Assembly: GCF_005503555.1 (NCBI RefSeq)
Contig: NZ_SCNG01000009.1
Span: 62,001 to 126,000, forward strand
Source of the DNA: Rudaea sp. 3F27F6
GTDB lineage: Bacteria; Pseudomonadota; Gammaproteobacteria; Xanthomonadales; Rhodanobacteraceae
DNA length: 64,000 nucleotides
Reading direction: 5' to 3'
The translations under genes and the position numbers were made by a program. The notes beneath the pieces are model-generated. The model did not search any database. It worked only from the letters and a program-made list of their open reading frames with translations, and had not been told where the DNA came from. Below are positions 1-8,858 of this stretch, piece after piece; positions within the stretch are counted from its first letter, which is position 1; every line of letters starts with the position of its first letter.

Positions 1-344
1 TCAGCCTCATGCGGAGGGCACGAGAATGTCGCAATGGCTGCTGCGATGCCACCCTTACTCGATACGAGTTCGCGATGAACCTGAGCTTCGGGGCGCATTA
101 CATTCTTCGCCTCGCCACTCACATCTGCAGGGTAGGCACCAACGTAGACCAACCGAACGAGGCCAAACAAAACAGCAAGTCGCGTGACGTCCCATAACAG
201 CATGGCTGTAGGTTACAGGCCGAGTGCTTATCGGACGCTTACGCGTAAATTTAAAACGGTACCCCACAAGAAGTAATCGCGACCATCGCCCATTCGCCCA
301 GGTCACCGCTTAGCAAGAGAACGCCGCCCGCATACATTGCTGGC

Positions 345-434
345 CTGACCAATCTGGATCGCTATCTCGATACCGCAACGCGAGCGAACATCCTACCCAG
401 AGCGCTTCCACACATCATGACCATCGCCGCTTGA
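345..434 (+). pseudogene. Tyrosine recombinase 5' remnant (copy 1)
   Basis: The frame from the CTG at 345 reads LTNLDRYLDTATRANI before turning into unrelated sequence and stopping at 432. This matches the start of the remnant at 47389 (TALDRYLEAATRANTQ) and the N-terminal SAM-like segment typical of phage-type integrases. Only about 16 residues are conserved, so this is a scar of a larger recombinase gene. The rest of 1-344 shows no gene I can support. Confidence 0.5.
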
Positions 435-435
435 A

Positions 436-723
436 TCAACTTTCGTTCTGGACCAATCCAGTCACCTCGCGCAGGATCTGATTGTCGATCACGGCATCGG
501 ACAACGCGCGCCTAAGTCGCGCATTCTCTTGTTCCAGATCCTTCAGTCGCTTGGCCTGATCGACTTTCAGGCCACCGTATTTCTTGCGCCAACGATAGTA
601 GGTTTGCACAATCACGCCCAATTGGCGGACAAGGTCGTCAACGGTGCGCCCCTGGGCGGCGAGCACTTCGGCTTCGCGCAGCTTGTGGATCATCTCTTCC
701 GCGTTGAAACGGTTCTTCGGCAT
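436..723 (-). CDS. IS3-family transposase OrfA, orphan
   Basis: A 95-residue HTH_Tnp_1-type protein begins MPKNRFNAEEMIHKLREAE, has the YYRWRKKYGG helix-turn-helix end, and then a leucine-rich coiled coil (KRLKDLEQENARLRRAL). These features match OrfA of the IS407/IS3 group, which binds the IS ends and is normally fused to OrfB by frameshifting. No OrfB follows on this strand. The usual end after REVTG is replaced by LVQNES. A 13-bp direct repeat (TTCGTTCTGGACC at 442-454 and 736-748) flanks the gene, suggesting recombination that removed OrfB. I chose the ATG at 723 because IS relatives start at this MPK; an upstream in-frame ATG at 759 is less likely. Confidence 0.85.
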   Translation of the reverse strand: MPKNRFNAEEMIHKLREAEVLAAQGRTVDDLVRQLGVIVQTYYRWRKKYGGLKVDQAKRLKDLEQENARLRRALSDAVIDNQILREVTGLVQNES

Positions 724-764
724 GGCCCAAATCTCTTCGTTCTGGACCGGGATTCCCAAGTCAG

Positions 765-941
765 GTCAACAAGGTCAGCCTCGACTTCTCTCGTCCGGAC
801 AAGCCGACAGACAACGCGTATATCGAGTCATTCAACGGTTCACTGCGTGTTGCGCGCGTGCCGCATCAAGACCGGCGCAACCGACGCCTACAACGATACA
901 AGAACCTGAAGATCCGCGAAAACCTGAGGCACACCGCGGCA
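765..941 (+). pseudogene. IS3-family OrfB (DDE transposase) C-terminal fragment
   Basis: This frame reads VNKVSLDFSRPDKPTDNAY then IESFNGSLR, the conserved block around the catalytic glutamate of the IS3-family DDE integrase core, followed by RYKNLKIRENLRH. The two Asp-containing parts of the active site and the start are missing. It runs opposite to the OrfA at 436-723, so the two are not one intact IS. The frame remains open to a stop at 1011, but transposase likeness fades near 941. Confidence 0.75.
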
Positions 942-976
942 TCGAAGGTGGCTCAACTTTGCGTGAAAATCCCGGC

Positions 977-3220
977 TCAATGTTCGGCGGAAATCAACGC
1001 GCGGATATCATAGAGCACGTAACTTTCATCGCGCAGGGTGGGTATGTGTGCATTCCCGTCCAATTTTGCGGCGAAGGCAAGCAGTATGCCTCCGACGTCG
1101 CAGTCGGTTTCAGAGTTCGCCGTGATTGGAACGATGAGATACTCGATTCGGTCTCTTACAAGAAAATGAGAAAAGTTCTCCAGCGTGTCGGCTTCTCCGG
1201 GACGCCCCCTAGTGACTTGTGCAATGTCTTCGAATCGTGCGGGCAGACGATAACCCATGACGTCGGAAAATCGGGTGCAACCGACGACTCGCGCGTTGTA
1301 GTTCAAGCTTTCGAGGTGTTGGGCAATCGCGAATATCCCTTGCTCTTTGAAAAGTGACTTCGAGCTATGCCTAAGCTGACGTGGGCTGCGTGTGAAATCC
1401 AGATCTAACGCCCGCGTGCCCGGTGTCCAATCGCCTGTAAGGAAGCTGCACATCGCCTGGCTTAGACAAAAGGTCATCAATGCGATGATGAAGGCCGTGT
1501 GCAACAGTCTGTGGCCACGCAGGCGAAGCCAGGCAGCAGAGAAAGTCAGCAGGAGGGCAGAGGTAACACCCGCGATGAAGTAGTTCCCGTTGCCTCCGCG
1601 AACGTTGGCTCCCGGAAGATTGAAACCCCAGAACAGCATGATTGCGAAGCCGGCCACCATGAGACTCAGGCCGGGCACGCGAATTGCGTAGTCGTCCTTC
1701 GAAATTTGTTGCGGCGTGTGTGTGAGCTGATTTCCCGATGTATTGGCGTACAGCGCAACGTGTGCGAATACCAAGGCCGCCATCCAGAGCCAAACATTGC
1801 CGGTCCAGTTGCCCCATTGTCCCGTCAGCTGCGGACGAAACAAAATATCGACAGCCAACGGGCCGACGTCACTCCAATCTTTCGGCATTACCCAGTGCAT
1901 CGTCCCCGCGGGGAAAAGCAGATCAAAGCCCAAGGTACGCCACAGGTTGAACAACGGATCCGGCCCGATGGTGGGTACACCTGCGAGTATCCAGGTCCGT
2001 GCAGTGGCTAATGCGCTCACTATGATGGCGAGTGCGAGGGCAACGACGGCCACCGGTGACGGGCCTGTTGCCACGATTTGGCCGCGACGGAACACGGCGA
2101 GAAGGCAGACGGCAGGCAAAAATACGCCAATGAAGGGGACCGCAGTCAATTTCGCCTGCGTCGACAAGCACAACAGCGCGAGCATCCAGAACAAATAGTC
2201 GCGGTTACGGGTCGCGAGAAAACCCGATGCGTGGATCCAGGCGAGCACGAGCAAAAACCCGGAGAAAAGATCGCCTTTCACATCGAGAGCCGTATTGGCT
2301 ATCGCCGGCAGGCTGACGACGACGGCGATGCAGAGCAATCGTGCGCGGACGTCTACGACCCCGAGCAAACGCGTCAGCTCATACGCGGCCGCAGCCAGGA
2401 AGCCAAGTATCAGGATAGACAACCCAGCGAGCACGCTGCTGCTGCCAAGGCCGCTCAATGGAAGCAGAAACAATTCGTATACTTTGGGGAAGTAGTGAAT
2501 CGCTGCGACAAGCCCTTGCGATACAAAAACAGAGCCTTCACCTACGAGGACGCGCTCTCCGCGAAGGCCATACCACACGTCGTCGTAGCTGAATACTGTG
2601 GCGCTATGCGCGAACAGGGTGAGAAACCAGGCGATCAGAAGTCCTGCACAAAATCTCTCTTTGTTAGACATCGCGTGCACGCGCGCTTCGACGAATGCGC
2701 ACCATGGTGGCGCGCGCGCGTAGAGCGCCGGAATAAGCAGCAGTAGCGAAAGTATGCGCAAATCCCGCAAGCTTCCCCAGCCCAACGCCGACGCGATCCA
2801 GGCACACGCGCTCCAGACCAAAAAACCCAGCGTGAAGTTGCGCAGGTAGCCGACGATATTGAACGAAGGCGTCGTACCGCAAAGTCTTGTGGCAAATGCG
2901 CCCAGCGCAAGTATGAATTCGACGTAGAGCAAATCGACGACGACGGCCGCATCGACCTCATGACGGCGCAGATACAATGCCGCAAGTCCGAGACAGATCA
3001 GCAGCCGCCACTTGCGGTCGCTCAGCTGCACTGCCGCGGCGAAAGCCAGAACAACAATGATCGCTTCGATGCCGCCTTGACGGAACCCTGGCCGCGAGAC
3101 TTCGTAGTGAAGATCCCCTGCAACGATCAGTTGCCATAGCGCGGTGAGGATGCAGGCGAGGGCGCCGCCGGCGATCAAGATAAAAAGCAACGCGGTTCTT
3201 ATCGATCTTGATGGAGCCAT
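977..3220 (-). CDS. Polytopic membrane protein, GT-C/GT39-like
   Basis: A 747-residue protein with about a dozen hydrophobic segments over residues 1-590 and a roughly 150-residue soluble tail. After the membrane segments near residue 200 comes HSATVFSYDDVWYGLRG, an acidic loop like the DD/DE loop of GT-C enzymes that use polyprenyl-phosphate sugars. This suggests an inner-membrane transferase adding a sugar or other group at the periplasmic face. It is the last gene of the nine-gene minus-strand cluster, 124 bp past the GH144-like gene. I do not recognise the exact subfamily; it could also be a non-catalytic polymerase- or flippase-like protein. Confidence 0.6.
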   Translation of the reverse strand: MAPSRSIRTALLFILIAGGALACILTALWQLIVAGDLHYEVSRPGFRQGGIEAIIVVLAFAAAVQLSDRKWRLLICLGLAALYLRRHEVDAAVVVDLLYVEFILALGAFATRLCGTTPSFNIVGYLRNFTLGFLVWSACAWIASALGWGSLRDLRILSLLLLIPALYARAPPWCAFVEARVHAMSNKERFCAGLLIAWFLTLFAHSATVFSYDDVWYGLRGERVLVGEGSVFVSQGLVAAIHYFPKVYELFLLPLSGLGSSSVLAGLSILILGFLAAAAYELTRLLGVVDVRARLLCIAVVVSLPAIANTALDVKGDLFSGFLLVLAWIHASGFLATRNRDYLFWMLALLCLSTQAKLTAVPFIGVFLPAVCLLAVFRRGQIVATGPSPVAVVALALAIIVSALATARTWILAGVPTIGPDPLFNLWRTLGFDLLFPAGTMHWVMPKDWSDVGPLAVDILFRPQLTGQWGNWTGNVWLWMAALVFAHVALYANTSGNQLTHTPQQISKDDYAIRVPGLSLMVAGFAIMLFWGFNLPGANVRGGNGNYFIAGVTSALLLTFSAAWLRLRGHRLLHTAFIIALMTFCLSQAMCSFLTGDWTPGTRALDLDFTRSPRQLRHSSKSLFKEQGIFAIAQHLESLNYNARVVGCTRFSDVMGYRLPARFEDIAQVTRGRPGEADTLENFSHFLVRDRIEYLIVPITANSETDCDVGGILLAFAAKLDGNAHIPTLRDESYVLYDIRALISAEH

Positions 3221-3344
3221 CGCGTATTCAAAGCCAAGGTATTTGCAGGCTCGATATTAATTTGTAGTCCGCACGACAAGTGCGGCTTATGCGCGATGTC
3301 TGCGATAGCGGAGTCATTGAGTATCGTGCAGAGTCGATATGCTC

Positions 3345-4853
3345 TTATTTCTCAGCTCTTCGCGAAGGTTTGTCCTCATCGAGCCAGCCACCGATGAATC
3401 CCGCCCTCTTCAATCCTTCGCGGATATAGGGACTCTTGCGCATCACATTCCAGACGAATTCGCTGCGATAGTTTTCGAGCATCAACAGGTTCGGTCCCTG
3501 ATCGATACCGAGATACAGCGTATCGAACCAACCTTTGTCGGGCACGACCTTGCCGCTATACAGCGGTCGATCAGTGAAGGTGAAGCTTGGGTTGAATGCA
3601 TTGACAAAACCGTATTGCGCGTAGAGATCCGCACCGTAGGCCACCTGCATATGTTCGATGGTCGGCACGACGATATCCGGTGTGAACGCGATCGAGGCAA
3701 CCGCAGCAGTCGGCGCGATCGTGCCGTCGTCGACAGAAGGACTTAAGCCCGCACCACGCACTCCGGTATAGCCGTAGAACGGTTTGGGATCGTTCTTGTA
3801 GCGATCGGGTTCGCCCTTGGGTGTGTGCCCGCGTGGACCGTTGCTCGCGGTCAGACCCCAAATAGTTCCGCTGTAATCTTTCCACTGCAACGGATTGTGG
3901 ATGGCGTATTCGCGTTGAGCGAGTGCTGCGCGTTGGGCATTGGTAAAGTAGTCGATGCCCTTGCCGCGCATGTAGTCGTCCTGGATGCCCCGAAAATCGA
4001 TCCAGCTATACGCGTACTGGTGCCAGAACATCTGGCTGCCGGCAAGATAGGTCTGACCTTGAAACTCGCCCCAGATCTTGTCGTTGGGTTGGGTCCAGCG
4101 CTTCCAACTTGCAGGACCGAGCGCATAGGTTGGCGAACCGAGCGCAAGCACGTAGAGGCCAATCGCTTCGCTGAAACCGCGGTAATAGTTGTAATCAAAA
4201 CCGTTCTCGGGCGTCCAACCACCCTGCAGCAGTGGGTTGCCGTCGCTAAACCATTTCCAATCAGCGCGACGGTAAATATCGTTGGCGAGCTGACGGATTT
4301 CCTTTTCGTCTTTCGAGTTCTTGTCGTAATAGGACTGCACGAAAAGCACGCCGTAGAACAACCAGGCAGAATCTACCGAAGAAAGCTCGACCCATGGAGC
4401 GCTCTCGTAGCGCTGACCGGTTTTCATATCGAGGAAGTGATAGAAGAAGCCGTGTACGCCGCTCGCATCTTTGTCTTCACTTTGTTTGGCCGTGGCAAAG
4501 AAGCGCAGCGTCGCCAGCGTGCGCTTGACCGCTTCATCGCGTTTCATCCAACCACGCTCGACACCGATCGCGTATGCGGTCAAACCGAAACCGGCTGAGG
4601 CGATCGAGGAAAAAAACCGGGGCTGCGCTTCCACGCCGGGTGCCCAGTGATCGGGCACCTGACCATTCTCGGGATTGGCCCCATCGCGAAACCACTCGAA
4701 GGTGCGCTTCTCGAGTTCGTCGAGCTTAGCTTGCTGCTCCTTAGACAGCGCCGCGTAGCCGGATGTAAGTGTGGTCTTCGCAAACGCAGCGCTGTTTGCC
4801 GAACAAAAAACGATAAGCGCAAAAAATAGTTGGGTGCCGAGCGCGCGGATCAT
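3345..4853 (-). CDS. Glucoamylase-like / GH144-type endo-beta-1,2-glucanase, exported
   Basis: The 502-residue protein starts with a signal peptide (MIRALGTQLFFALIVFCSA, cleavage after AFA) and then a full glycoamylase-like (PF10091/COG5368) fold. Visible blocks are RTFEWFRDGANPENG, VPDHWAPG, SSIASAGFGLTAYAIG, WLFYGVLFVQSYY, MFWHQYAYSWIDFRG, IWGLTASNGP and DDGTIAPTAAVASIAFTP. Characterised members of GH144 hydrolyse linear beta-1,2-glucan, so a periplasmic role in trimming or recycling osmoregulated glucan is likely. I chose the ATG at 4853 because AGGGAG lies 10 nt upstream and the signal peptide begins there; an upstream ATG at 4892 would disrupt it. The CGS-like protein at 30103 carries a related domain. 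Confidence 0.82.
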   Translation of the reverse strand: MIRALGTQLFFALIVFCSANSAAFAKTTLTSGYAALSKEQQAKLDELEKRTFEWFRDGANPENGQVPDHWAPGVEAQPRFFSSIASAGFGLTAYAIGVERGWMKRDEAVKRTLATLRFFATAKQSEDKDASGVHGFFYHFLDMKTGQRYESAPWVELSSVDSAWLFYGVLFVQSYYDKNSKDEKEIRQLANDIYRRADWKWFSDGNPLLQGGWTPENGFDYNYYRGFSEAIGLYVLALGSPTYALGPASWKRWTQPNDKIWGEFQGQTYLAGSQMFWHQYAYSWIDFRGIQDDYMRGKGIDYFTNAQRAALAQREYAIHNPLQWKDYSGTIWGLTASNGPRGHTPKGEPDRYKNDPKPFYGYTGVRGAGLSPSVDDGTIAPTAAVASIAFTPDIVVPTIEHMQVAYGADLYAQYGFVNAFNPSFTFTDRPLYSGKVVPDKGWFDTLYLGIDQGPNLLMLENYRSEFVWNVMRKSPYIREGLKRAGFIGGWLDEDKPSRRAEK

Positions 4854-4894
4854 GTGTTTCGATCTCCCTGTAGGCAAGGTTGTAAGGAACACGA

Positions 4895-5614
4895 TTACCT
4901 CTGGTATGTCCGCAAGTACTCGTACTTGATGCGGTCGACGTTGAAGTGATGCTGTCTCTCAACGATCACTTCTTCGATCAGACGCCATTTGCAGTCCGTC
5001 ATCACCTGATGCATGTCGTGCGGGAACAGATACAACGAACCGTCGCTGTGGCGCATGTTCACGTTCAGCGTCGTGAATCGTGCCTCGGGGCGTAGCGCGG
5101 GCCCCAGGCGTGCGACCAGCGCGCGAATCTTCCGCCAGTACTGGGCCCGGGTGGCGTACGTGAAATTTCCCACCTGATCCTTGCCGGCGGGGTAGGGCCC
5201 GCGGTTGATGCGGATTTGCGGCGGCGAGAACACAGCCAAATCGTAGTGAGCGGCCGGAAGCGTCGCGGTGAATGCGTTGGCGTTGTCCAGCTGCCAGTTG
5301 CGATTGCTTGGCAAGAGCTGCTCGAGACGCAGGCGGCCGATGGCGACGAGATTCGGAATCAACTCCAGGCCGTCGACCTTGCGACCGTGCTTAGCACCCC
5401 AGTGCAACGTGGTTCCGATGCTGCACATCGGATCGAGCACATGATCGCCGCGTCGGGAGTGCTGGCGGAAGATGTGATCGAGAATGAGATTGTTCATCTG
5501 CCCCGGAACGCGGAATTTGGCCAACTCCGAGGCAGTCATGGCGGGGCATGCTTTGCGGACCGTGGCCTTCGATACACGATAGTCGAGTGCGCGGTCGTCG
5601 GTGATGAGGATCAG
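4895..5614 (-). CDS. SAM-dependent (DNA-type) methyltransferase-like protein
   Basis: The N-terminal block QMNNLILDHIF resembles motif X, VLDPMCSIGTTLHWGAKHG is motif I (DPxxGxGTT type), and LAVFSPPQ is motif IV in the SPP form seen in N4/N6 amino-methyltransferases. The order X-I-IV without an obvious target-recognition domain gives a small enzyme. Its place in a polysaccharide operon makes a small-molecule or sugar substrate as plausible as DNA. The first ATG (5539) is poor: the same frame stays open upstream to a CTG at 5614 with AAGGAG 7 nt before it, adding a plausible MILITDDRALDYRVSKATVR. I therefore favour a CTG start and 239 residues. Confidence 0.65.
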   Translation of the reverse strand: MILITDDRALDYRVSKATVRKACPAMTASELAKFRVPGQMNNLILDHIFRQHSRRGDHVLDPMCSIGTTLHWGAKHGRKVDGLELIPNLVAIGRLRLEQLLPSNRNWQLDNANAFTATLPAAHYDLAVFSPPQIRINRGPYPAGKDQVGNFTYATRAQYWRKIRALVARLGPALRPEARFTTLNVNMRHSDGSLYLFPHDMHQVMTDCKWRLIEEVIVERQHHFNVDRIKYEYLRTYQR

Positions 5615-5621
5615 GAGTGTT

Positions 5622-5627
5622 CTCCTT
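5622..5627 (-). promoter_or_regulatory. Shine-Dalgarno site supporting a CTG start
   Basis: AAGGAG on the minus strand touches the last base of the TGA stop of the aminotransferase gene (5627-5629) and stands 7 nt from the CTG at 5614. No ATG, GTG or TTG lies in frame before 5539. The arrangement suggests translational coupling of the methyltransferase-like gene to the gene before it. Confidence 0.6.
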
Positions 5628-6781
5628 CAGTGTAGGACGTCGGGGTCATTGGCCAGCAACTCGCCCAGCGCCTCGATCACGTAGTCCTGCTCTTGAGGCG
5701 TCATTGCAGCCGACATCGGCAAGCACAGATGGTTGTCGCAGAAGCGTTCGGCCTCTGGGAAGCCAGGTCCCGGCGGCACCCTATCGCGGAACACCGGCTG
5801 TTTGTGACAGGGCACCCGGTAAATTAGGGCAGTGAGATGAATGTCGTAGCGCTCGCGAAGGCGTGCCCACAATCGGTCGCGGTCGACCTCAGGGTCAAGC
5901 CACGCGATGTACTTGTAATACGAACTTTCCACACCTTCAGGGATAGGAAACGCACTGATGTGTGGCATTGAGGCGAGCGCCTGATCGTAGCGCCGGGCGA
6001 TCCGATGGCGGCGCTCGCGGAACTCCCGATTGCGGCGGAGTTGGTAGATGCCGAGAACCGCCTGGAATTCGGTCACGCGGTAGGTGCTGCCCATGAGGTG
6101 ATGCACGTCGTTGTTCCCAGGATTCTTCCCCTGGTTGCGCAGCGATTTGCACAGATCGCGAATCGTTTCGGAATCGGTCGTGATAAAGCCGCCTTCCCCC
6201 ATCGTGATCACCTTGGTCGCAAACATGGAGAATGCGGCAACGTCCGAAAACGTCCCTGCCTTACCGCCGTTCAGCGTGCTGGAGTGGGCGTGCGATGCGT
6301 CTTCAATGAGGAAATAGCCCTCGCGCTTGGCGAATGCCAAGATCGAAGGTAATTCCGGAGTGATTATCCCGCCCAGGTGGACGATCATGATTCCCGCAGT
6401 CTTGGGCGAGATGCGCTCGCGGATCTGATCCACGCGCGGAGATAGCGTGCCGGCATCCGTATCGCAGAAGACGGGCGTCCCGCCGGCAAGCACGACCGCA
6501 CCTGCCGAGGCATAGTTGGTATTGGTCGGGACGATCACTTCCCGACCGCGTACGTCGAGCGCCCGAAGCGCGAGCTCCAAGGCGCTGGCGCCGCTGTTCG
6601 CAGAGACCGCGTGGCGCACACCAATAGAGGATGCAAAGTCCTCTTCGAGGCGATCGTTTTGTTTGCCCCAGGCCAGTTGCCCAGTTTCTAAGATCTCGCG
6701 GTAGTCGATCAGAATCCCTTCAATGTCTTCCGCCGGAATGCACGCCTTCGCTCCGGGTATGTGAATGCGCTTGTCCTCCAC
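5627..6781 (-). CDS. DegT/DnrJ/EryC1/StrS-family PLP aminotransferase
   Basis: This 384-residue protein follows the sugar-aminotransferase pattern: ANSGASALELALRALD near the start, VIVPTNTNYASAGAVVLAGGTPVFCD, LIEDASHAHSS, and the PLP-lysine block FSMFATKVITMGEGGFITTD. Such enzymes transfer an amino group to a keto-sugar nucleotide, though some act as dehydratases. Next to heptose-activation genes, the simplest reading is amination of an activated sugar, possibly after oxidation by a partner not encoded here. It is 10 bp downstream of the radical SAM gene. The substrate cannot be told from sequence. Confidence 0.9.
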   Translation of the reverse strand: MEDKRIHIPGAKACIPAEDIEGILIDYREILETGQLAWGKQNDRLEEDFASSIGVRHAVSANSGASALELALRALDVRGREVIVPTNTNYASAGAVVLAGGTPVFCDTDAGTLSPRVDQIRERISPKTAGIMIVHLGGIITPELPSILAFAKREGYFLIEDASHAHSSTLNGGKAGTFSDVAAFSMFATKVITMGEGGFITTDSETIRDLCKSLRNQGKNPGNNDVHHLMGSTYRVTEFQAVLGIYQLRRNREFRERRHRIARRYDQALASMPHISAFPIPEGVESSYYKYIAWLDPEVDRDRLWARLRERYDIHLTALIYRVPCHKQPVFRDRVPPGPGFPEAERFCDNHLCLPMSAAMTPQEQDYVIEALGELLANDPDVLH

Positions 6782-6791
6782 GATCGCGACC

Positions 6792-8858
6792 TTAGATGAA
6801 GTTAACGTGCGGCGGCGGTTCCGTGGTCTGACCCAATGTTAACAGCCAGTTCTTCGCCCATTCCCGCTGCGTCTCGCTCATTCGAAGGAGGAGTTCGAAG
6901 TACTTGTTGAGCTCATGCATCTTGCAGACGGGTGGGCAATTCTTGAAGTTGATATTCGTGATCACATCGCGTGCCTGGTCGCTGTGGAATATCTCCGATA
7001 CCGAATTCTTCGCCATGTTGCCCAGTTGAATGAGCTTGTTGCCGTAATACGATTCCGCACACAGGTAGAGCGAGCCGTCGGGTCCCGACGCGCCGAACCA
7101 GGGCGTCGAAGTACACTTCTTGTAGGGTCTTTCCTTGTCCTGCGAACTGGTAAACCGGCTGACGACTTCTATCACTTTGATGCCGGTTCCACGAAGCGCT
7201 GGGCGGACTTCCTCTTCGATGCGGCGATGGGCTTCTTCGAAGATCTCGGCGCCGAGCTGCTCTCCGTCGCGATACGATCGATGCGCGAGGATAGGCCTGA
7301 TCGTTAGATAGTCGATGCCGCCCTGAGTCTCCGGGTCATCTTCGAGTTCGCGAAGCCAACGCCCCAGCTTGCCTAGCTCGTCAAGGTTCAGATCGCTGGC
7401 AATGAACGACACGCCAACCGTCGTGTGGTGTCCGGACGCGCGGTTCCGCGCCGCCAGATGGCGAAGTCCCTCAGTGACTCTGCGAAACTTGTTGTCGTTC
7501 GGTTTGTAACCGCCGACTCGGGCGTGGGCGGCTGGGCTTCCTGCGTTGATGCTGTAGCGGACAAAGGTGACTTGGCAATCGATGAGGGCGTCGATCGCGA
7601 TGTTGTTCATCACGATGCCATCGGTATACAGCCCGACCTCCAGACCCAGCTTTCGCGCGTGCTGCGCGCCGATTACCGTGTTGCGGTTCATCATAGGCTC
7701 GCCGCCACCGGTAAAGACGACTGCTTTGGTTCCGGCCGCAGCGATTCTCTCGAGCATTGCTTTCATCACGGGTTCGGACATCATTCGTTCTTCCCGCGAC
7801 TTGTTCAACCAGCCCGGTTCCTCTTTAGTCTTGCGCCAATCCGCGTTGCTACAACCGCAACAATCCTGCGGACACTCAAGCGTCGGCACAACGTCCACCG
7901 TGACGGGCACGACGTCCTCGAGTCTCCCTTCGAGCGTCGCGATCACCTGCTGCGGGTGGTAAATCCATTTTCTCTGGGTGTACTCATCGAGTGCATCCTT
8001 CAACCCGTATTGGCAGTACAGCACCAGGCCTAGTACCGCCTCCTCAGGCACGATGCCTTCTTTTCTCCACGCGGCGAGGTCCGCCGCAACCGATTCCGCA
8101 GCGGGGCCCGCTCCGGGCCGTACAGAAATTTCGCAGAGCAACGCCAGCGCTTCCCACCAGGAGCTTTCCTCGCAGCGCGCGTACAGCTCGGTGAGAGGAG
8201 AAGAGGGCGTCAGCTGCTCCAGTATCTTGCGACGCGCCGACGGCGGCAGTCCCATGAACAACTGAAATTCCCAAGCCTGCTTGGCAAGGGCGGATAACAG
8301 GGCAGGGAGCGCCCCCATCCACGACTGGCAGGGATGCATCTGCAGGTCCGCACCGATGCGCAAGCCCAACCATGTGTCATGGCCGGCCGCGTTGGGATCA
8401 AGACATATATGCCACCCGTCCGCCCCATCGCTTTTGGCTGCGCAGCCCTCTGCAAAGCCAGGCTCGAAGGATACACCGGTGAACTTGACGCCTGTCGCTG
8501 CACCGAACTTGTTCAGAACCTGCTCGGACCAAGCGGCGGTGGATGATTCCATCGGCAGGGGCGCACCGCGCCATGTCAGCAATGGCGTCTCCTCCGTGAA
8601 CTGCTCACTTCGCTTGAGCCGAGTCCAGCGTTCGCAGACCTCGGAGAAGGCGTCGACGAACGCTTCCGGATACCCCTCGTTCGCGGGCGATGAGGCAGCC
8701 AGTCCGCGCACCGCCTCACCACGAATCATGCCGGCGACTCTCTGCGCCTCATCGGGCAGTACCGGTCTTGCCCATGTTTGCCACGCCGAGGCGGCAGCAA
8801 ACCTAATTGCCGCTGCGGAGTTTCCGCTCGACCACTGTGTCATATCAATGCTGTTCAT
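6792..8858 (-). CDS. Radical SAM/SPASM-like protein with a ~320-residue unknown N-terminal domain
   Basis: Residues 1-320 form an alanine- and tryptophan-rich domain I do not recognise. The radical SAM core follows, with the CX3CX2C cluster ligands at C329, C333 and C336 (CPQDCCGC) and the GGE motif at FTGGGEP (382-388). Four late cysteines (C582, C600, and C641-PPV-C645) look like a SPASM/twitch auxiliary Fe-S site. SPASM enzymes mostly modify peptides, but some act on sugars or form epimers and dehydrogenated products. The gene overlaps the upstream kinase-isomerase gene by 14 nt, tying it to the heptose/glucan operon. No precursor peptide is obvious next to it, so a carbohydrate substrate is my preferred inference. 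Confidence 0.85.
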   Translation of the reverse strand: MNSIDMTQWSSGNSAAAIRFAAASAWQTWARPVLPDEAQRVAGMIRGEAVRGLAASSPANEGYPEAFVDAFSEVCERWTRLKRSEQFTEETPLLTWRGAPLPMESSTAAWSEQVLNKFGAATGVKFTGVSFEPGFAEGCAAKSDGADGWHICLDPNAAGHDTWLGLRIGADLQMHPCQSWMGALPALLSALAKQAWEFQLFMGLPPSARRKILEQLTPSSPLTELYARCEESSWWEALALLCEISVRPGAGPAAESVAADLAAWRKEGIVPEEAVLGLVLYCQYGLKDALDEYTQRKWIYHPQQVIATLEGRLEDVVPVTVDVVPTLECPQDCCGCSNADWRKTKEEPGWLNKSREERMMSEPVMKAMLERIAAAGTKAVVFTGGGEPMMNRNTVIGAQHARKLGLEVGLYTDGIVMNNIAIDALIDCQVTFVRYSINAGSPAAHARVGGYKPNDNKFRRVTEGLRHLAARNRASGHHTTVGVSFIASDLNLDELGKLGRWLRELEDDPETQGGIDYLTIRPILAHRSYRDGEQLGAEIFEEAHRRIEEEVRPALRGTGIKVIEVVSRFTSSQDKERPYKKCTSTPWFGASGPDGSLYLCAESYYGNKLIQLGNMAKNSVSEIFHSDQARDVITNINFKNCPPVCKMHELNKYFELLLRMSETQREWAKNWLLTLGQTTEPPPHVNFI

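Noticed and set aside
3825-4598. 257-residue plus-strand ORF opposite the GH144-like gene
   Set aside because: It is an antisense shadow produced by codon bias of a well-supported gene.
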